Shown here in pieces: positions 1-7,851 of a DNA stretch of 20,434 nucleotides (positions within the stretch are counted from its first letter, which is position 1; each line of letters starts with the position of its first letter). The translations under genes and the position numbers were made by a program. The notes beneath the pieces were generated by a model. It saw only the letters and a program-made list of their open reading frames with translations, did not search any database and was not told the DNA's origin. Source of the stretch: Candidatus Aminicenantota bacterium (lineage in GTDB: Bacteria; Acidobacteriota; Aminicenantia; UBA2199); assembly GCA_030612495.1 (NCBI GenBank), contig JAUWNT010000020.1, positions 1 to 20,434 on the forward strand, written 5' to 3'.

Positions 1-137
1 TGGTGATGCCAGGAGATAACACGGTTTTTAAGATAGAGTTGATAACGCCAATAGCAATGGAGAAGGGATTGAAGTTTGCAATAAGAGAAGGCGGCAGGAC
101 AATTGGCGCAGGCTCTGTAACTGAAATTATTGAGTAA
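1..137 (+). CDS. tuf: Elongation factor Tu, C-terminal end (partial)
   Basis: Only the last 44 codons are in the window; the 5' part lies upstream. The reading frame starts at base 3 and ends with TAA at 135-137. It reads VMPGDNTVFKIELITPIAM followed by AIREGGRTIGAGSVTEI, the hallmark end of domain 3 of EF-Tu, the GTPase that brings aminoacyl-tRNA to the ribosome. The GGRT-GAG stretch is nearly invariant in the family. It lies 13 nt upstream of rpsJ, the usual tuf-S10 arrangement, so tuf probably belongs to the same transcript. Identity is very secure despite the short fragment. Confidence 0.95.
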   Translation, partial: VMPGDNTVFKIELITPIAMEKGLKFAIREGGRTIGAGSVTEIIE

Positions 138-150
138 AATAAGGAATAAA

Positions 151-459
151 ATGAATACAAAAATAAGAATAAAATTAAAATCTTTTGATAGTAGAATACT
201 TGACAAGTCTTCTGCAGAGATTGTAACAAAATCAAAAAGAACAGGTGCAAAAGTAGCAGGACCGATTCCAATTCCAACAAAAATTGAAAGGTTTTGTGTA
301 TTAAGATCACCTCATACTGACAAGAAATCGAGAGAGCATTTCGAAAGGAGAACTCATTGTAGATTAATTGAAATTATTGAGCATAATGATGATACAATAG
401 CTGAATTAAAGAAAATGGATTTACCAGCAGGAGTAGAGGTTGAAGTTAAATCAAATTAG
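151..459 (+). CDS. rpsJ: 30S ribosomal protein S10
   Basis: The product is a 102-residue S10, a normal length, which sits in the head of the 30S subunit and in E. coli also acts as NusE in antitermination. Diagnostic segments are KIRIKLKSFD near the N-terminus, the loop GAKVAGPIPIPTKIERFCVLRSPHTDKKS and the end VEVEV. I chose ATG at 151, preceded by AAGGA (141-145), because translation from there starts MNTKIRIKLKSF as S10 should. An in-frame TTG at 130 would add seven unsupported residues and overlap the end of tuf. It is the first gene of the S10 group. Confidence 0.97.
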   Translation: MNTKIRIKLKSFDSRILDKSSAEIVTKSKRTGAKVAGPIPIPTKIERFCVLRSPHTDKKSREHFERRTHCRLIEIIEHNDDTIAELKKMDLPAGVEVEVKSN

Positions 460-471
460 AGGATTATTAAA

Positions 472-1107
472 ATGATTGAAGGATTAATTGGAAAAAAAAT
501 AGGGATGACCCAGTTTTTTACAGATGACGGTAGAGTTTTACCAATTACTGTAATAAAAGCTGGGCCATGTGTTGTAATTCAAAAAAAGGTATTGAGAGAA
601 ACAGGCTTTAAGAAAGTCCAGCTTGGATTTGTTGAAGAGCGAAAGGTAAAAAATGTAAGTAAACCTTTGAAAGGCCATTTTGATAAGGCTAAAGTCCCTC
701 CAACTAAAATTTTGAAAGAATTCTTTTATGATGAAGATGATGTTAATGTTGGGGATAGTGTAAGAGTGGATATATTTAAAGAGAAGGAGAAAGTAAAGGT
801 GGTTGGAATCACTAAAGGAAAAGGTTTCCAAGGTGTAGTAAAAAGGTGGAATTTCTCTCGTGGACCTCAAACACATGGATCAATGCACCATAGAAGGCCA
901 GGTTCTACTGGGATGTGTGCATATCCAGGAGAGGTTATTAAAGGTAAAAAATTGCCTGGAAGAATGGGTGGAAAAAGAAAAACTGTAAAGGGTTTAAGTA
1001 TTGAAAGAATAGATTTGGATAATAACTTAATATTGATAAAAGGGGCAGTTCCAGGCTTCAATGGTAATTATATTTTTATCTTAAAGGATTCCTTTGAAAG
1101 GAGATAA
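472..1107 (+). CDS. rplC: 50S ribosomal protein L3
   Basis: The product is a 211-residue L3, an early-assembly protein whose long loop reaches the peptidyl transferase centre of 23S rRNA. It begins MIEGLIGKKIGMTQFF, the typical L3 start, and contains GKGFQGVVKRWNFSRGPQTH and HRRPGSTG from the central extension, then PGRMGG and the end KGAVPGFNG. Length matches the bacterial family. It starts 12 nt after rpsJ and ends 2 nt before rplD, so it is co-transcribed. Nothing is missing or unusual. Confidence 0.97.
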   Translation: MIEGLIGKKIGMTQFFTDDGRVLPITVIKAGPCVVIQKKVLRETGFKKVQLGFVEERKVKNVSKPLKGHFDKAKVPPTKILKEFFYDEDDVNVGDSVRVDIFKEKEKVKVVGITKGKGFQGVVKRWNFSRGPQTHGSMHHRRPGSTGMCAYPGEVIKGKKLPGRMGGKRKTVKGLSIERIDLDNNLILIKGAVPGFNGNYIFILKDSFERR

Positions 1108-1109
1108 TA

Positions 1110-1730
1110 ATGGTTAAATGCAGAGTTAGAAATATTGAGAATTTGGAGATAAGTGAGATCGATCTTCCTAAAGAAATTTTTGATTATCCTTTAAAAGAGC
1201 ATCTTATTTATGAGGCGGTTAAGAATTTTAGGGCGAATTTAAGAAGAGGCACTGCATCAACTAAAACAAGAGGTAACGTACAGGGAAGTGGAAGGAAATT
1301 GTGGAAGCAGAAAGGAACAGGTAGGGCACGAGTCGGTTCAATAAGAAGTCCTTTATGGAGAAAGGGAGGAATAACATTTGGGCCACATCCAAGAGATTAT
1401 TCTTATGATATGCCAAAAAAAGCTAAGAGTAATGCATTAAAATCGGTTCTTTCTGATAAAATGAGGAATAAGAGGGTATATGTTATTGATAAATTGAATG
1501 TAAATTCAAAAAAAACCAAAGATACAATATCAATTTTAAAAAAATTTGGTTTTGATAAATTACTAATTGTAGATAAAAAAGACAATTCGGAATTAATGAT
1601 GAGCACAAGGAATATCCCAAATGTAAAAGCAATTGATTTTAGAGAAATGAATATATATGACTCTTTGAAATACAATTACATTATGTTTTCTGTTGATGCT
1701 ATTAAACAATTAGTGGAGGTGCTAAAATGA
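1110..1730 (+). CDS. rplD: 50S ribosomal protein L4
   Basis: The product is a 206-residue L4, which lines the peptide exit tunnel. The tunnel-loop signature is clear: RRGTASTKTRGNVQGSGRK, then KQKGTGRARVGSIRSPLWR and GGITFGPHPRDYSY. The C-terminal half has the expected Rossmann-like alternation. In E. coli L4 also represses its own operon through the S10 leader; that leader would lie upstream of this window, so the point cannot be judged here. Its last codons overlap the rplW start by 4 nt (ATGA), implying translational coupling. Confidence 0.97.
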   Translation: MVKCRVRNIENLEISEIDLPKEIFDYPLKEHLIYEAVKNFRANLRRGTASTKTRGNVQGSGRKLWKQKGTGRARVGSIRSPLWRKGGITFGPHPRDYSYDMPKKAKSNALKSVLSDKMRNKRVYVIDKLNVNSKKTKDTISILKKFGFDKLLIVDKKDNSELMMSTRNIPNVKAIDFREMNIYDSLKYNYIMFSVDAIKQLVEVLK

Positions 1731-2023
1731 AATTGGAATATACTGATATAATCCTTGCTCCTTTAATCACAGAAAAATCCACGGATTTAAAGGATAAGGA
1801 GAAGGTACTCTGTTTTAAAGTTCACAAAAAGGCGAATAAGATAATGATTAAGAGAGCTGTTGAAGAATTGTTCAAAACAAAAGTTGAAAGCGTAAATGTA
1901 ATGAATTTTATTGGGAAAGAGAAAAAGCATGGAAAATATTCAGGAAGAAGGGCTTCCTGGAAGAAAGTTTATGTGAAACTAAAAAAAGATGCAAAAATGA
2001 TTGAATATTTTGAGGTGGTATAA
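1727..2023 (+). CDS. rplW: 50S ribosomal protein L23
   Basis: The product is a 98-residue L23, the exit-tunnel protein that docks trigger factor and the signal recognition particle. Typical segments are DIILAPLITEKST near the N-terminus, VHKKANKIMIKRAVEELF and KVESVNVMNF. The extended loop then carries the basic GKEKKHGKYSGRRASWKKVYV. Length is normal. The gene overlaps rplD by 4 nt at its start and shares one base with rplB at its stop (TAATG), so translation is probably coupled on both sides. Confidence 0.97.
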   Translation: MKLEYTDIILAPLITEKSTDLKDKEKVLCFKVHKKANKIMIKRAVEELFKTKVESVNVMNFIGKEKKHGKYSGRRASWKKVYVKLKKDAKMIEYFEVV

Positions 2024-2847
2024 TGGCTTTAAAAAAATACAACCCCGTAACTCCTGGTCAAAGAGGGAAAACTGGTTATACTTTTGATGAACTGACTTCA
2101 AAAAAACCTTATAAAAAATTATTGGTTGCACTGAAAAAATCAGGAGGAAGAAATAACTATGGGAGAATTACAATTAGGTTTAGGGGTGGAGGACACAAAA
2201 GGAAGTATAGAATTATTGATTTCAAGAGAAATAAATTAGATGTTTCAGGCACAATCGAGACAATTGAGTATGATCCTAACAGGACTGTAAGAATTGCTCT
2301 AATAAAATATTCAGATGGTGAGAGAAGATATATTTTAGCTCCAATAGGTACAAAAGTGGGAGATAATGTTATATCAACTGATGGTGAATTTGAAATTTCA
2401 CCTGGGAATTCATTACTGTTAAAGAACATTCCAGTTGGAACGATTATTCATAATATTGAATTCCAAATAGGTAAGGGTGGACAAATTGCCAGAACAGCTG
2501 GCTCTTCTGCAGTTTTAATGGCTAAGGAAGGAAAGTATGCTTTATTGAAAATGCCATCTGGTGAATTAAGAAAAGTTCATTTAGAATGTAGAGCAACAAT
2601 TGGGCAGCTTAGTAATGCTGAACATAGTAATATTAAAATTGGTAAGGCTGGGAGAAATAGATGGATGGGGAAACGCCCTCATGTTAGAGGTACTGCTATG
2701 AATCCTGTTGATCACCCGCATGGTGGAGGCGAAGGTAAAACAAAGGGAGGTAGAATCCCTGTTACTCCATGGGGTAAACCTACAAAAGGATACAAGACTA
2801 GAAGAAATAAAAGCACACAAAAATTTATTGTAAAAAGGAGAAACTAG
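2023..2847 (+). CDS. rplB: 50S ribosomal protein L2
   Basis: The product is a 274-residue L2, one of the most conserved ribosomal proteins, needed for subunit association and peptidyl transferase activity. It has the N-terminal KKYNPVTPGQRG, the RNA-binding core GRITIRFRGGGHKRKYR, and the C-terminal RGTAMNPVDHPHGGGEGK. The last of these includes the universally conserved histidine near the catalytic centre, followed by the basic tail GKPTKGYKTRRNKST. The start codon shares its A with the rplW stop. Full length, no anomalies. Confidence 0.98.
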   Translation: MALKKYNPVTPGQRGKTGYTFDELTSKKPYKKLLVALKKSGGRNNYGRITIRFRGGGHKRKYRIIDFKRNKLDVSGTIETIEYDPNRTVRIALIKYSDGERRYILAPIGTKVGDNVISTDGEFEISPGNSLLLKNIPVGTIIHNIEFQIGKGGQIARTAGSSAVLMAKEGKYALLKMPSGELRKVHLECRATIGQLSNAEHSNIKIGKAGRNRWMGKRPHVRGTAMNPVDHPHGGGEGKTKGGRIPVTPWGKPTKGYKTRRNKSTQKFIVKRRN

Positions 2848-2851
2848 TTAA

Positions 2852-3121
2852 ATGGCACGCTCAGTAAAAAAAGGCGCTTATATTGAAGAAAAATTATTAA
2901 ATAAAATATTGGCTTCAAGAAGATCAAAAAAGAGAGAGGTTATAAAGACCTGGTCAAGACGTTCTACTGTAGTCCCTGAAATGGTGGGATTAACACTTGC
3001 TGTTCATAATGGAAAGAAATTTATACCAGTGTTTATTACAGAAAATATGGTTGGATGTAAGCTTGGTGAATTTGCTGAAACAAGAAATTATAAGGGTCAT
3101 ACAAGTAAAGGGAAAAAATAG
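2852..3121 (+). CDS. rpsS: 30S ribosomal protein S19
   Basis: The product is an 89-residue S19 from the head of the small subunit, where it pairs with S13 near the A site. Recognisable segments are MARSVKKGAYIEEKLL, IKTWSRRSTVVPEMVGLTL, the VHNGKKFIPVFITENMVG core and GEFAETRNYKGH. It begins 4 nt after rplB and is followed 9 nt later by rplV. The assignment is unambiguous. Confidence 0.97.
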   Translation: MARSVKKGAYIEEKLLNKILASRRSKKREVIKTWSRRSTVVPEMVGLTLAVHNGKKFIPVFITENMVGCKLGEFAETRNYKGHTSKGKK

Positions 3122-3130
3122 GAGGTTGAT

Positions 3131-3484
3131 ATGAGTGAAATCGCAATTGCAAAAGGTAAATATTTAAAAATATCACCAAGAAAATGTGGATTGGTCCTTG
3201 ATATGATTAGAGGGAAAGATGCAGGAGAAGCAATAACAATATTGAGGTTTTCTAGGAAACAGAAAGGTGCAGCCATTGTTGAGAAGGTCCTGAATTCTGC
3301 TATTGCTAATGCTCAGGTTAAATACCCAAATATTGATGTGGATCAACTGTATGTTTCCAAAATATATGTAGGACAGGCACCATATTTGAAAAGATTTAGG
3401 GCCGCACCTCGTGGCAGAGGAGTTAGGATCTTAAAAAAATATGCTCATGTAACAATATTTTTAGATGAAAGAAAGGAGAAATGA
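3131..3484 (+). CDS. rplV: 50S ribosomal protein L22
   Basis: The product is a 117-residue L22, whose beta-hairpin lines the exit tunnel at the constriction with L4. It shows KGKYLKISPRKCGLVLDMIRG at the N-terminus, VLNSAIANAQ in the helix, and the hairpin tip RFRAAPRGRGVRILKKYAHV. The start at 3131 follows the ribosome binding site AGGAGG (3120-3125 region), which overlaps the stop of rpsS. It ends within the rpsC start region. Confidence 0.97.
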   Translation: MSEIAIAKGKYLKISPRKCGLVLDMIRGKDAGEAITILRFSRKQKGAAIVEKVLNSAIANAQVKYPNIDVDQLYVSKIYVGQAPYLKRFRAAPRGRGVRILKKYAHVTIFLDERKEK

Positions 3485-4167
3485 TGGGGCAAAAAACGCA
3501 TCCAATTGGGTTTAGATTAGGTTTTAATAAAACTTGGTTATCTTTATGGTATAGTGAAGGAAGAAACTATATTGAACTTTTTCACAATGACTTAAAAATA
3601 AGAAAGTTGATTAAAGAAAAATATAAGCATGCTGGGATCAGTTCGGTTGAGATCAAAAGGATTTCTGATACAATTAGAGTTCAAATCAATACTGCACGTC
3701 CTGGAATTGTTATTGGAAAGGGTGGAAAAGGTGTTAAGAAGATAAAAGAATTGGTAGGAGAATTAACAAGTATGACGCTTGACAAAATATTAGTTGATGT
3801 CATTGAAATAAAATATCCTGAATTAGTAGCTCAATTGGTTGCAGAAGGTGTGGCTTACCAGATAGAAAGGAGGATTTCGTTTCGCAGGGCAATGAGAAGA
3901 GCAGTGGATTCATCTTTAAGGGCTGGTGCAATTGGAATGAAAATAAGAGTTGCTGGAAGATTGGGAGGAGCTGAAATTGCCAGATCCGAATGGTATCTTG
4001 TGGGGAAACTTCCTTTACAAACATTAAAAGCTGATATTGATTATGGATTCGCAGAGGCTTTCACTGACTATGGTCAGATCGGTATTAAAGTATGGGTATA
4101 TTCTGCAGATAAACTAAAGGAAAGGTTTAAGAAACAAGAGATAAGTATTGATAAAAAGGGGGAATAA
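3484..4167 (+). CDS. rpsC: 30S ribosomal protein S3
   Basis: The product is a 227-residue S3, part of the mRNA entry tunnel and helicase activity of the 30S subunit. It begins MGQKTHPIGFRLG and carries the KH domain motif VIGKGGKGVKKIK near residue 80. The C-terminal domain contains RRAMRRAVDSSLRAGA and GRLGGAEIARSEWYLVGK-like sequence. Two adjacent ATGs (3481 and 3484) are possible. I prefer 3484 because GGAG at 3475-3478 is then 5 nt upstream instead of 2, and because S3 normally starts with Met-Gly-Gln. Either way the gene overlaps or abuts the rplV stop. Confidence 0.95.
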   Translation: MGQKTHPIGFRLGFNKTWLSLWYSEGRNYIELFHNDLKIRKLIKEKYKHAGISSVEIKRISDTIRVQINTARPGIVIGKGGKGVKKIKELVGELTSMTLDKILVDVIEIKYPELVAQLVAEGVAYQIERRISFRRAMRRAVDSSLRAGAIGMKIRVAGRLGGAEIARSEWYLVGKLPLQTLKADIDYGFAEAFTDYGQIGIKVWVYSADKLKERFKKQEISIDKKGE

Positions 4168-4170
4168 AAA

Positions 4171-4581
4171 ATGTTAATGCCAGCAAAAGTAAAACACAGG
4201 AAAGTTTTCAGAGGGAAACGAAGGGGAAAAGCAACAAAGGGCAATACTTTAGAATTTGGTGATTATGGTCTTCAAGCTCTTGAAAATTGTTGGATTACTG
4301 CAAGACAAATTGAGGCTGGTAGAGTTGCAATTAATAGATATATAAAAAGAGGTGGAAAATTATGGATCAGAACTTTCCCTTATAAACCTGTTTCCTCCAA
4401 ACCAATTGAAGTAAGGATGGGTAAAGGTAAAGGTGATCCTGAGTTTTGGGTTGATGTTATAAAAAGAGGTAAGATTTTATATGAATTGGAAGGTGTACAG
4501 GAGGATGTTGCAAGGGAAGCAATGAGATTAGCCCAGAGAAAGTTTCCAATAAAAACAAGATTTGTAAAAAGAAATAAGTAG
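4171..4581 (+). CDS. rplP: 50S ribosomal protein L16
   Basis: The product is a 136-residue L16, which contacts A-site tRNA on the large subunit. It begins MLMPAKVKHRKVFRGKRRGK, close to the usual start, and contains EFGDYGLQALENCWIT, ARQIEAGRVAINRYIKRGGK and RMGKGKGDPEFWV. A purine-rich binding site (4158-4163) lies 7 nt before ATG 4171. A second in-frame ATG at 4177 is possible but less well spaced. Length is standard. It starts 3 nt after rpsC. Confidence 0.97.
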   Translation: MLMPAKVKHRKVFRGKRRGKATKGNTLEFGDYGLQALENCWITARQIEAGRVAINRYIKRGGKLWIRTFPYKPVSSKPIEVRMGKGKGDPEFWVDVIKRGKILYELEGVQEDVAREAMRLAQRKFPIKTRFVKRNK

Positions 4582-4592
4582 GGGTAGTTAAA

Positions 4593-4796
4593 ATGAAAGC
4601 AAAAGAAATAAGGTCAATGACAGTTGCTGAGATTGAAAGTAAAATAGTAGAGCTACGTGATAAACTTTTTAAGCAGAAAATACAGAAATCTATTGGACAA
4701 ACAGCCAATCTTTATGCAATAAGATATACTAAAAAAGATATTGCTAAGTTATTAACAATTTTAACTGAAAAGAGGTCTAACAATGAAAAGCAATGA
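4593..4796 (+). CDS. rpmC: 50S ribosomal protein L29
   Basis: The product is a 67-residue L29, a small helical-hairpin protein at the exit-tunnel rim. It begins MKAKEIRSMTVAEIESKI and continues with LRDKLFKQKIQKSIGQTANLYAIR-like sequence, matching the L29 pattern of KE(L/I)R then L..LR..LF..R. The 3' end overlaps rpsQ by 14 nt in another frame, a longer overlap than elsewhere in the cluster. Identification rests on sequence pattern, size and position between L16 and S17. Confidence 0.94.
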   Translation: MKAKEIRSMTVAEIESKIVELRDKLFKQKIQKSIGQTANLYAIRYTKKDIAKLLTILTEKRSNNEKQ

Positions 4797-5073
4797 TGAA
4801 AAAAAGAAAAAAATTAATGTTGTTTTAACAGGAGAAGTAGTTTCAGCAAAAGCTGATAAGACAATATCTGTTAGTGTTCAAAGAATATTTAGGCATCCTG
4901 TTTATAAGAAGATAGTTAGAAAAAAAAAGAAATATCTTGTTCATGATGAGAATAATAAATGTAGCTTGGGGGATGTTGTTAAGATAAGATTAGTTAGGCC
5001 AATAAGTAAGAAAAAAAAGTGGATGTTATTAGATGTTATTTCTACAGCCCCTGACAAAGAGGTGATAAAATGA
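4783..5073 (+). CDS. rpsQ: 30S ribosomal protein S17
   Basis: The product is a 96-residue S17, an OB-fold primary binder of 16S rRNA. It contains LTGEVVSAKADKTISVSVQR, HPVYKKIVRKKKKYLVHDE and the signature GDVVKIRLVRPISKKKKW. ATG 4783 lies 8 nt after AGAGG (4771-4775), inside the coding end of rpmC, so expression is probably coupled to L29 translation. The protein has a lysine-rich N-terminal extension of about ten residues. The gene ends with an ATGA overlap into rplN. Confidence 0.96.
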   Translation: MKSNDEKKKKINVVLTGEVVSAKADKTISVSVQRIFRHPVYKKIVRKKKKYLVHDENNKCSLGDVVKIRLVRPISKKKKWMLLDVISTAPDKEVIK

Positions 5074-5438
5074 TCCAAATGCAGACAAGATTAAGAGTTG
5101 CTGATAATTCAGGTGCGAAAGAAGTAATGTTTATCAGAGCACTTGGTGGAGGAGCTGGAAAAGTAGCTTACATAGGAGATGTTTTTGTTGGGGCTGTCAA
5201 AGTTGCTGAACCGAATTCAAAAATAAAAAAGGGAGATGTAATACGTGCTGTTATTGTTAGAACCAGGAAAGAAGTAAGAAGAAAAGATGGCTCTTATATC
5301 CGGTTTTCTGATAATGCTGCTGTGGTTATTGACAAGCAGGGTGAACCTATTGGAACTAGAGTTTTTGGCCCTGTGGCAAGAGAATTAAGGGAAAAAAAGT
5401 TTATGAAAATAATTTCTTTGGCTCCAGAGGTGATCTGA
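5070..5438 (+). CDS. rplN: 50S ribosomal protein L14
   Basis: The product is a 122-residue L14, the standard length, located at the subunit interface, where it forms a bridge and is the docking site of the silencing factor RsfS. It begins MIQMQTRLRVADNSGAKEV and contains VGAVKVAEPNSKIKKGDV, the AVIVRTRKE motif, and FGPVARELREKKFMKIISLAPEVI at the end. It opens the spc group, overlaps rpsQ by 4 nt and abuts rplX with no gap. Confidence 0.97.
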   Translation: MIQMQTRLRVADNSGAKEVMFIRALGGGAGKVAYIGDVFVGAVKVAEPNSKIKKGDVIRAVIVRTRKEVRRKDGSYIRFSDNAAVVIDKQGEPIGTRVFGPVARELREKKFMKIISLAPEVI

Positions 5439-5765
5439 ATGAGAAGATTAAAGCTAAAAAAAGGTGATCAAGCTATTGTTAAAAGGGGTAAGAAAGAGGA
5501 TAAAGGAAAAATTGGGAAAATTCTTAGAATTTTACCTGAAAAAAATAGAGTTGTTGTTGAAAAGATACATATTGTTAAAGAATATGTTAGACCTAATCCG
5601 CAAAAAAATATTCAAGGTGGTATTGTAGAAAAGGAAGGTACTATCCCTCTTGCAAGTGTAATGTATTATTGTAAGGAGTGTGAACAGGGAGTTAGAATAG
5701 GATATAAAGTCTCGAAAGACGAAAAACTGAGAATCTGCAAGAAATGTGGTTCAGCTCTTGATTAG
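5439..5765 (+). CDS. rplX: 50S ribosomal protein L24, zinc-ribbon form
   Basis: The product is a 108-residue L24, an assembly initiator that binds 23S rRNA domain I. A KOW motif spans about residues 6-35 (LKKGDQAIVKRGKKEDKGKIGKI), followed by KIHIVKEYVRPNPQ. The C-terminal part carries two Cys pairs, C78-x2-C81 and C100-x2-C103, so this is the zinc-binding (C+) variant; E. coli L24 lacks these cysteines. The binding site AGAGGTGAT (5427-5435) is inside the end of rplN, and the ATG directly follows the rplN stop. Confidence 0.96.
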   Translation: MRRLKLKKGDQAIVKRGKKEDKGKIGKILRILPEKNRVVVEKIHIVKEYVRPNPQKNIQGGIVEKEGTIPLASVMYYCKECEQGVRIGYKVSKDEKLRICKKCGSALD

Positions 5766-5782
5766 AAGTAAGGAGTATAGAG

Positions 5783-6319
5783 ATGAATAGATTAATGGAA
5801 AAATATAATAAAGATATTAAATTTGAATTGAAAAAGGAATTAAAATATAAGAATATTATGATGGTTCCCAAACTTGAAAAAATAGTTGTAAATTCAGGTG
5901 TAGGAGAAGCAACCCAAAATATTAAAATTCTTGATAAAGTGATGGAAGAATTGGCTATAATAACAGGGCAGAAACCAGTTTTGAGAAGGGCAAAAAAATC
6001 AATTGCATCTTTCAGGTTGAGAACAGGTATGCCTGTTGGAGCTTCTGTATCATTGAGAGGGGAAAGAATGTATGATTTTTTTGATAGGTTGGTTTCCGTG
6101 GTTATTCCTAGAATTAAAGATTTTAGAGGACTTTCTTCAAAATCTTTTGATGGTTCCGGGAATTATACTCTTTCATTGAAAGATCAGCTAGTTTTTCCTG
6201 AGATAAATTATAATAAAGTTGATAAATTAAAAGGTATGTCAATAACATTTGTGACTTCTGCAAATAATAATAAAGAAGGTGAAACCTTGTTAAAACATTT
6301 AGGGATGCCTTTAAAGTAA
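5783..6319 (+). CDS. rplE: 50S ribosomal protein L5
   Basis: The product is a 178-residue L5, which binds 5S rRNA and contacts P-site tRNA. Signatures are PKLEKIVVNSGVGEAT, GQKPVLRRAKKSIASFRLR, GMPVGASVSLRGERMYDF and DFRGLSSKSFDGSGNYTL. The C-terminal FPEINYNKVDKLKGMSITF also fits, and the end LLKHLGMPLK matches the family. AAGGAG (5770-5775) precedes the ATG. Length is typical. Confidence 0.97.
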   Translation: MNRLMEKYNKDIKFELKKELKYKNIMMVPKLEKIVVNSGVGEATQNIKILDKVMEELAIITGQKPVLRRAKKSIASFRLRTGMPVGASVSLRGERMYDFFDRLVSVVIPRIKDFRGLSSKSFDGSGNYTLSLKDQLVFPEINYNKVDKLKGMSITFVTSANNNKEGETLLKHLGMPLK

Positions 6320-6329
6320 GGAGGGAAAA

Positions 6330-6515
6330 GTGGCAAAAAAATCATCTATTGCTAAAGCTATGAAGCCAAAAAAATATAAAGTTCGACAAGGAAGTAGATG
6401 CAGAATATGTGGAAGAACTCGGGCTGTTTATAAAAAGTTTGAATTATGCAGACTTTGTTTTAGAGAATTATCATTAAGAGGGGAAGTTCCGGGTGTTACA
6501 AAAGCATCCTGGTAA
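6330..6515 (+). CDS. rpsN: 30S ribosomal protein S14, zinc-binding type Z
   Basis: The product is a 61-residue S14 of the short, zinc-containing type. Cysteines C24-x2-C27 and C40-x2-C43 form the zinc ribbon (CRICGRTRAV then LCRLCFRELS), and the C-terminal GEVPGVTKASW is diagnostic. The start is GTG at 6330, 6 nt after GGAGGG. The longer, cysteine-free S14 of many proteobacteria, about 100 residues, is not what is seen here. The protein sits in the 30S head near the decoding region. Confidence 0.96.
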   Translation: MAKKSSIAKAMKPKKYKVRQGSRCRICGRTRAVYKKFELCRLCFRELSLRGEVPGVTKASW

Positions 6516-6524
6516 GGAGTTAAT

Positions 6525-6923
6525 ATGAATAACACAGATCCAATTGCAGATATGTTAACAAGAATTAGGAATGCTACTATGGTTAACAAAAAGGATGTTG
6601 CTATTCCTTTATCTACAGAGAAGCTTGAAATTTCAAAGATTTTAAAAAATGAGGGATATATTTCTAACTTTAAGGTAGATAACAGTGAATTATTCGCACA
6701 AATTGTTGTTGAACTTAAATATAATGATAAAAAAGCTAGTATAATTGAGGGTTTGAAAAGGGTATCAAAACCAGGTCGAAGAGTATATACAAAGTCTGAC
6801 AGTGTTCCTAAAGTACTGGGGGGGTTGGGAGTAGCTATTATATCCACTTCAAAAGGAATTATGACAGGTAGAGATTGTAAGAAAAATAATGTAGGTGGTG
6901 AAGTTTTACTTCATATTTGGTAG
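6525..6923 (+). CDS. rpsH: 30S ribosomal protein S8
   Basis: The product is a 132-residue S8, a primary 16S rRNA binder and in E. coli the translational repressor of the spc operon. It starts MNNTDPIADMLTRIRNATM and contains ILKNEGYISNF, LKRVSKPGRRVYTK, VLGGLGVAIISTSKGIMT and the end GGEVLLHIW, all standard. An S8 feedback site would be sought near rplX-rplE; I could not confirm one by eye. Spacing to both neighbours is under 10 nt. Confidence 0.97.
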   Translation: MNNTDPIADMLTRIRNATMVNKKDVAIPLSTEKLEISKILKNEGYISNFKVDNSELFAQIVVELKYNDKKASIIEGLKRVSKPGRRVYTKSDSVPKVLGGLGVAIISTSKGIMTGRDCKKNNVGGEVLLHIW

Positions 6924-6931
6924 GAGGAAAA

Positions 6932-7465
6932 ATGTCGAGATTAGCAGCAAAACCAATTAAATTTGATAATTCAGTTAAAATTGAATTTATTGATGGTAAT
7001 TTAAAAATAAAGGGGCCTAAAGGTGAATTGTTTGTTAAACTTAATAAAGCAATAGAGGTTAAAATTAAGGATAATGGAATTATTGTTGATTTAAAGGATG
7101 ATTTGAAAAAACCTTTTCAAGGATTAATCTGGAGTTTAATCAATAATGCAATAATTGGAGTCACTAAAGGTTTTTCAAAGAATTTGAAAATAGTTGGAAA
7201 AGGATGGCGTTCAGCTGTGAAGGGAGACACAATTAATCTTCAGGTTGGATATTCTCATCCAGTTAATTATAAATTACCCAAAGGAGTAACTGCGACACAA
7301 GAGAATCCAGGATCTTTTACTTTACATTCACATGATAAGCAGCTTCTGGGTCAAGTTTGTGCTAATATTCAAAAAATCAGGCCGGTTGAACCTTACAAGT
7401 TAAAAGGTATTAGGATTGAAGGACAATATTTAAGGCAAAAAGTAAGGAAGACTGCAGGAGTTTAA
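6932..7465 (+). CDS. rplF: 50S ribosomal protein L6
   Basis: The product is a 177-residue L6, a two-domain protein near the factor-binding site of the large subunit. It starts MSRLAAKPIKFDNSVKIEF, has KGPKGEL near residue 30 and LINNAIIGVTKGFSKNLKIVG in the middle. It ends with VCANIQKIRPVEPYKLKGI and RQKVRKTAGV. I chose ATG 6932, 4 nt after AGGAGG (6922-6927), rather than an in-frame TTG at 6917 that would run back into rpsH. Length agrees with the family. Confidence 0.96.
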   Translation: MSRLAAKPIKFDNSVKIEFIDGNLKIKGPKGELFVKLNKAIEVKIKDNGIIVDLKDDLKKPFQGLIWSLINNAIIGVTKGFSKNLKIVGKGWRSAVKGDTINLQVGYSHPVNYKLPKGVTATQENPGSFTLHSHDKQLLGQVCANIQKIRPVEPYKLKGIRIEGQYLRQKVRKTAGV

Positions 7466-7466
7466 A

Positions 7467-7841
7467 ATGATTACACCTAAGTATATTTTAGAGAATAGAA
7501 GGAAACTAAGATTAAGAAAATCTATTAGAAAAAAAATTAGTGGCAGTAAGGAAAAGCCAAGAATGATAGTTTTTAGAAGTAATAAATATTTATATGTACA
7601 GGTTTATGATGATATTAACAGGAAAGTTATAGCTAGTGCTTCAACTCTTGAGAAAGAGATAAAAGAACAGTTAAAGAACACAAAAAATAAAGATGCAGCT
7701 AAGATAATAGGGAAAATAATTTCTGATAGATTGAAGAAAAAAAAGATCAATTCTGTTATTTTTGATAGGAATGTTTATACTTATGCTGGAAGAGTTAAGA
7801 TGATTGCTGATTCAGCAAGAGAAAATGGAATAAAATTTTAA
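7467..7841 (+). CDS. rplR: 50S ribosomal protein L18
   Basis: The product is a 124-residue L18, which binds 5S rRNA with L5. Evidence is the basic N-terminal region RRKLRLRKSIRKKISG, then PRMIVFRSNKYLYVQVYDD, ASASTLEKEI and the C-terminal VIFDRNVYTYAGRVKMIADSARENGIKF-type ending, recognisable although slightly divergent from the usual YHGR. It begins 1 nt after the rplF stop. Full length. Confidence 0.95.
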   Translation: MITPKYILENRRKLRLRKSIRKKISGSKEKPRMIVFRSNKYLYVQVYDDINRKVIASASTLEKEIKEQLKNTKNKDAAKIIGKIISDRLKKKKINSVIFDRNVYTYAGRVKMIADSARENGIKF

Positions 7842-7851
7842 GGAGTCTAAA

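Noticed and set aside
538..876. Minus-strand open frame of 112 codons inside rplC
   Set aside because: It lies opposite a certain L3 gene, has no family features and no good binding site; it is a by-product of AT-rich coding on the other strand. The same applies to the other minus-strand frames.
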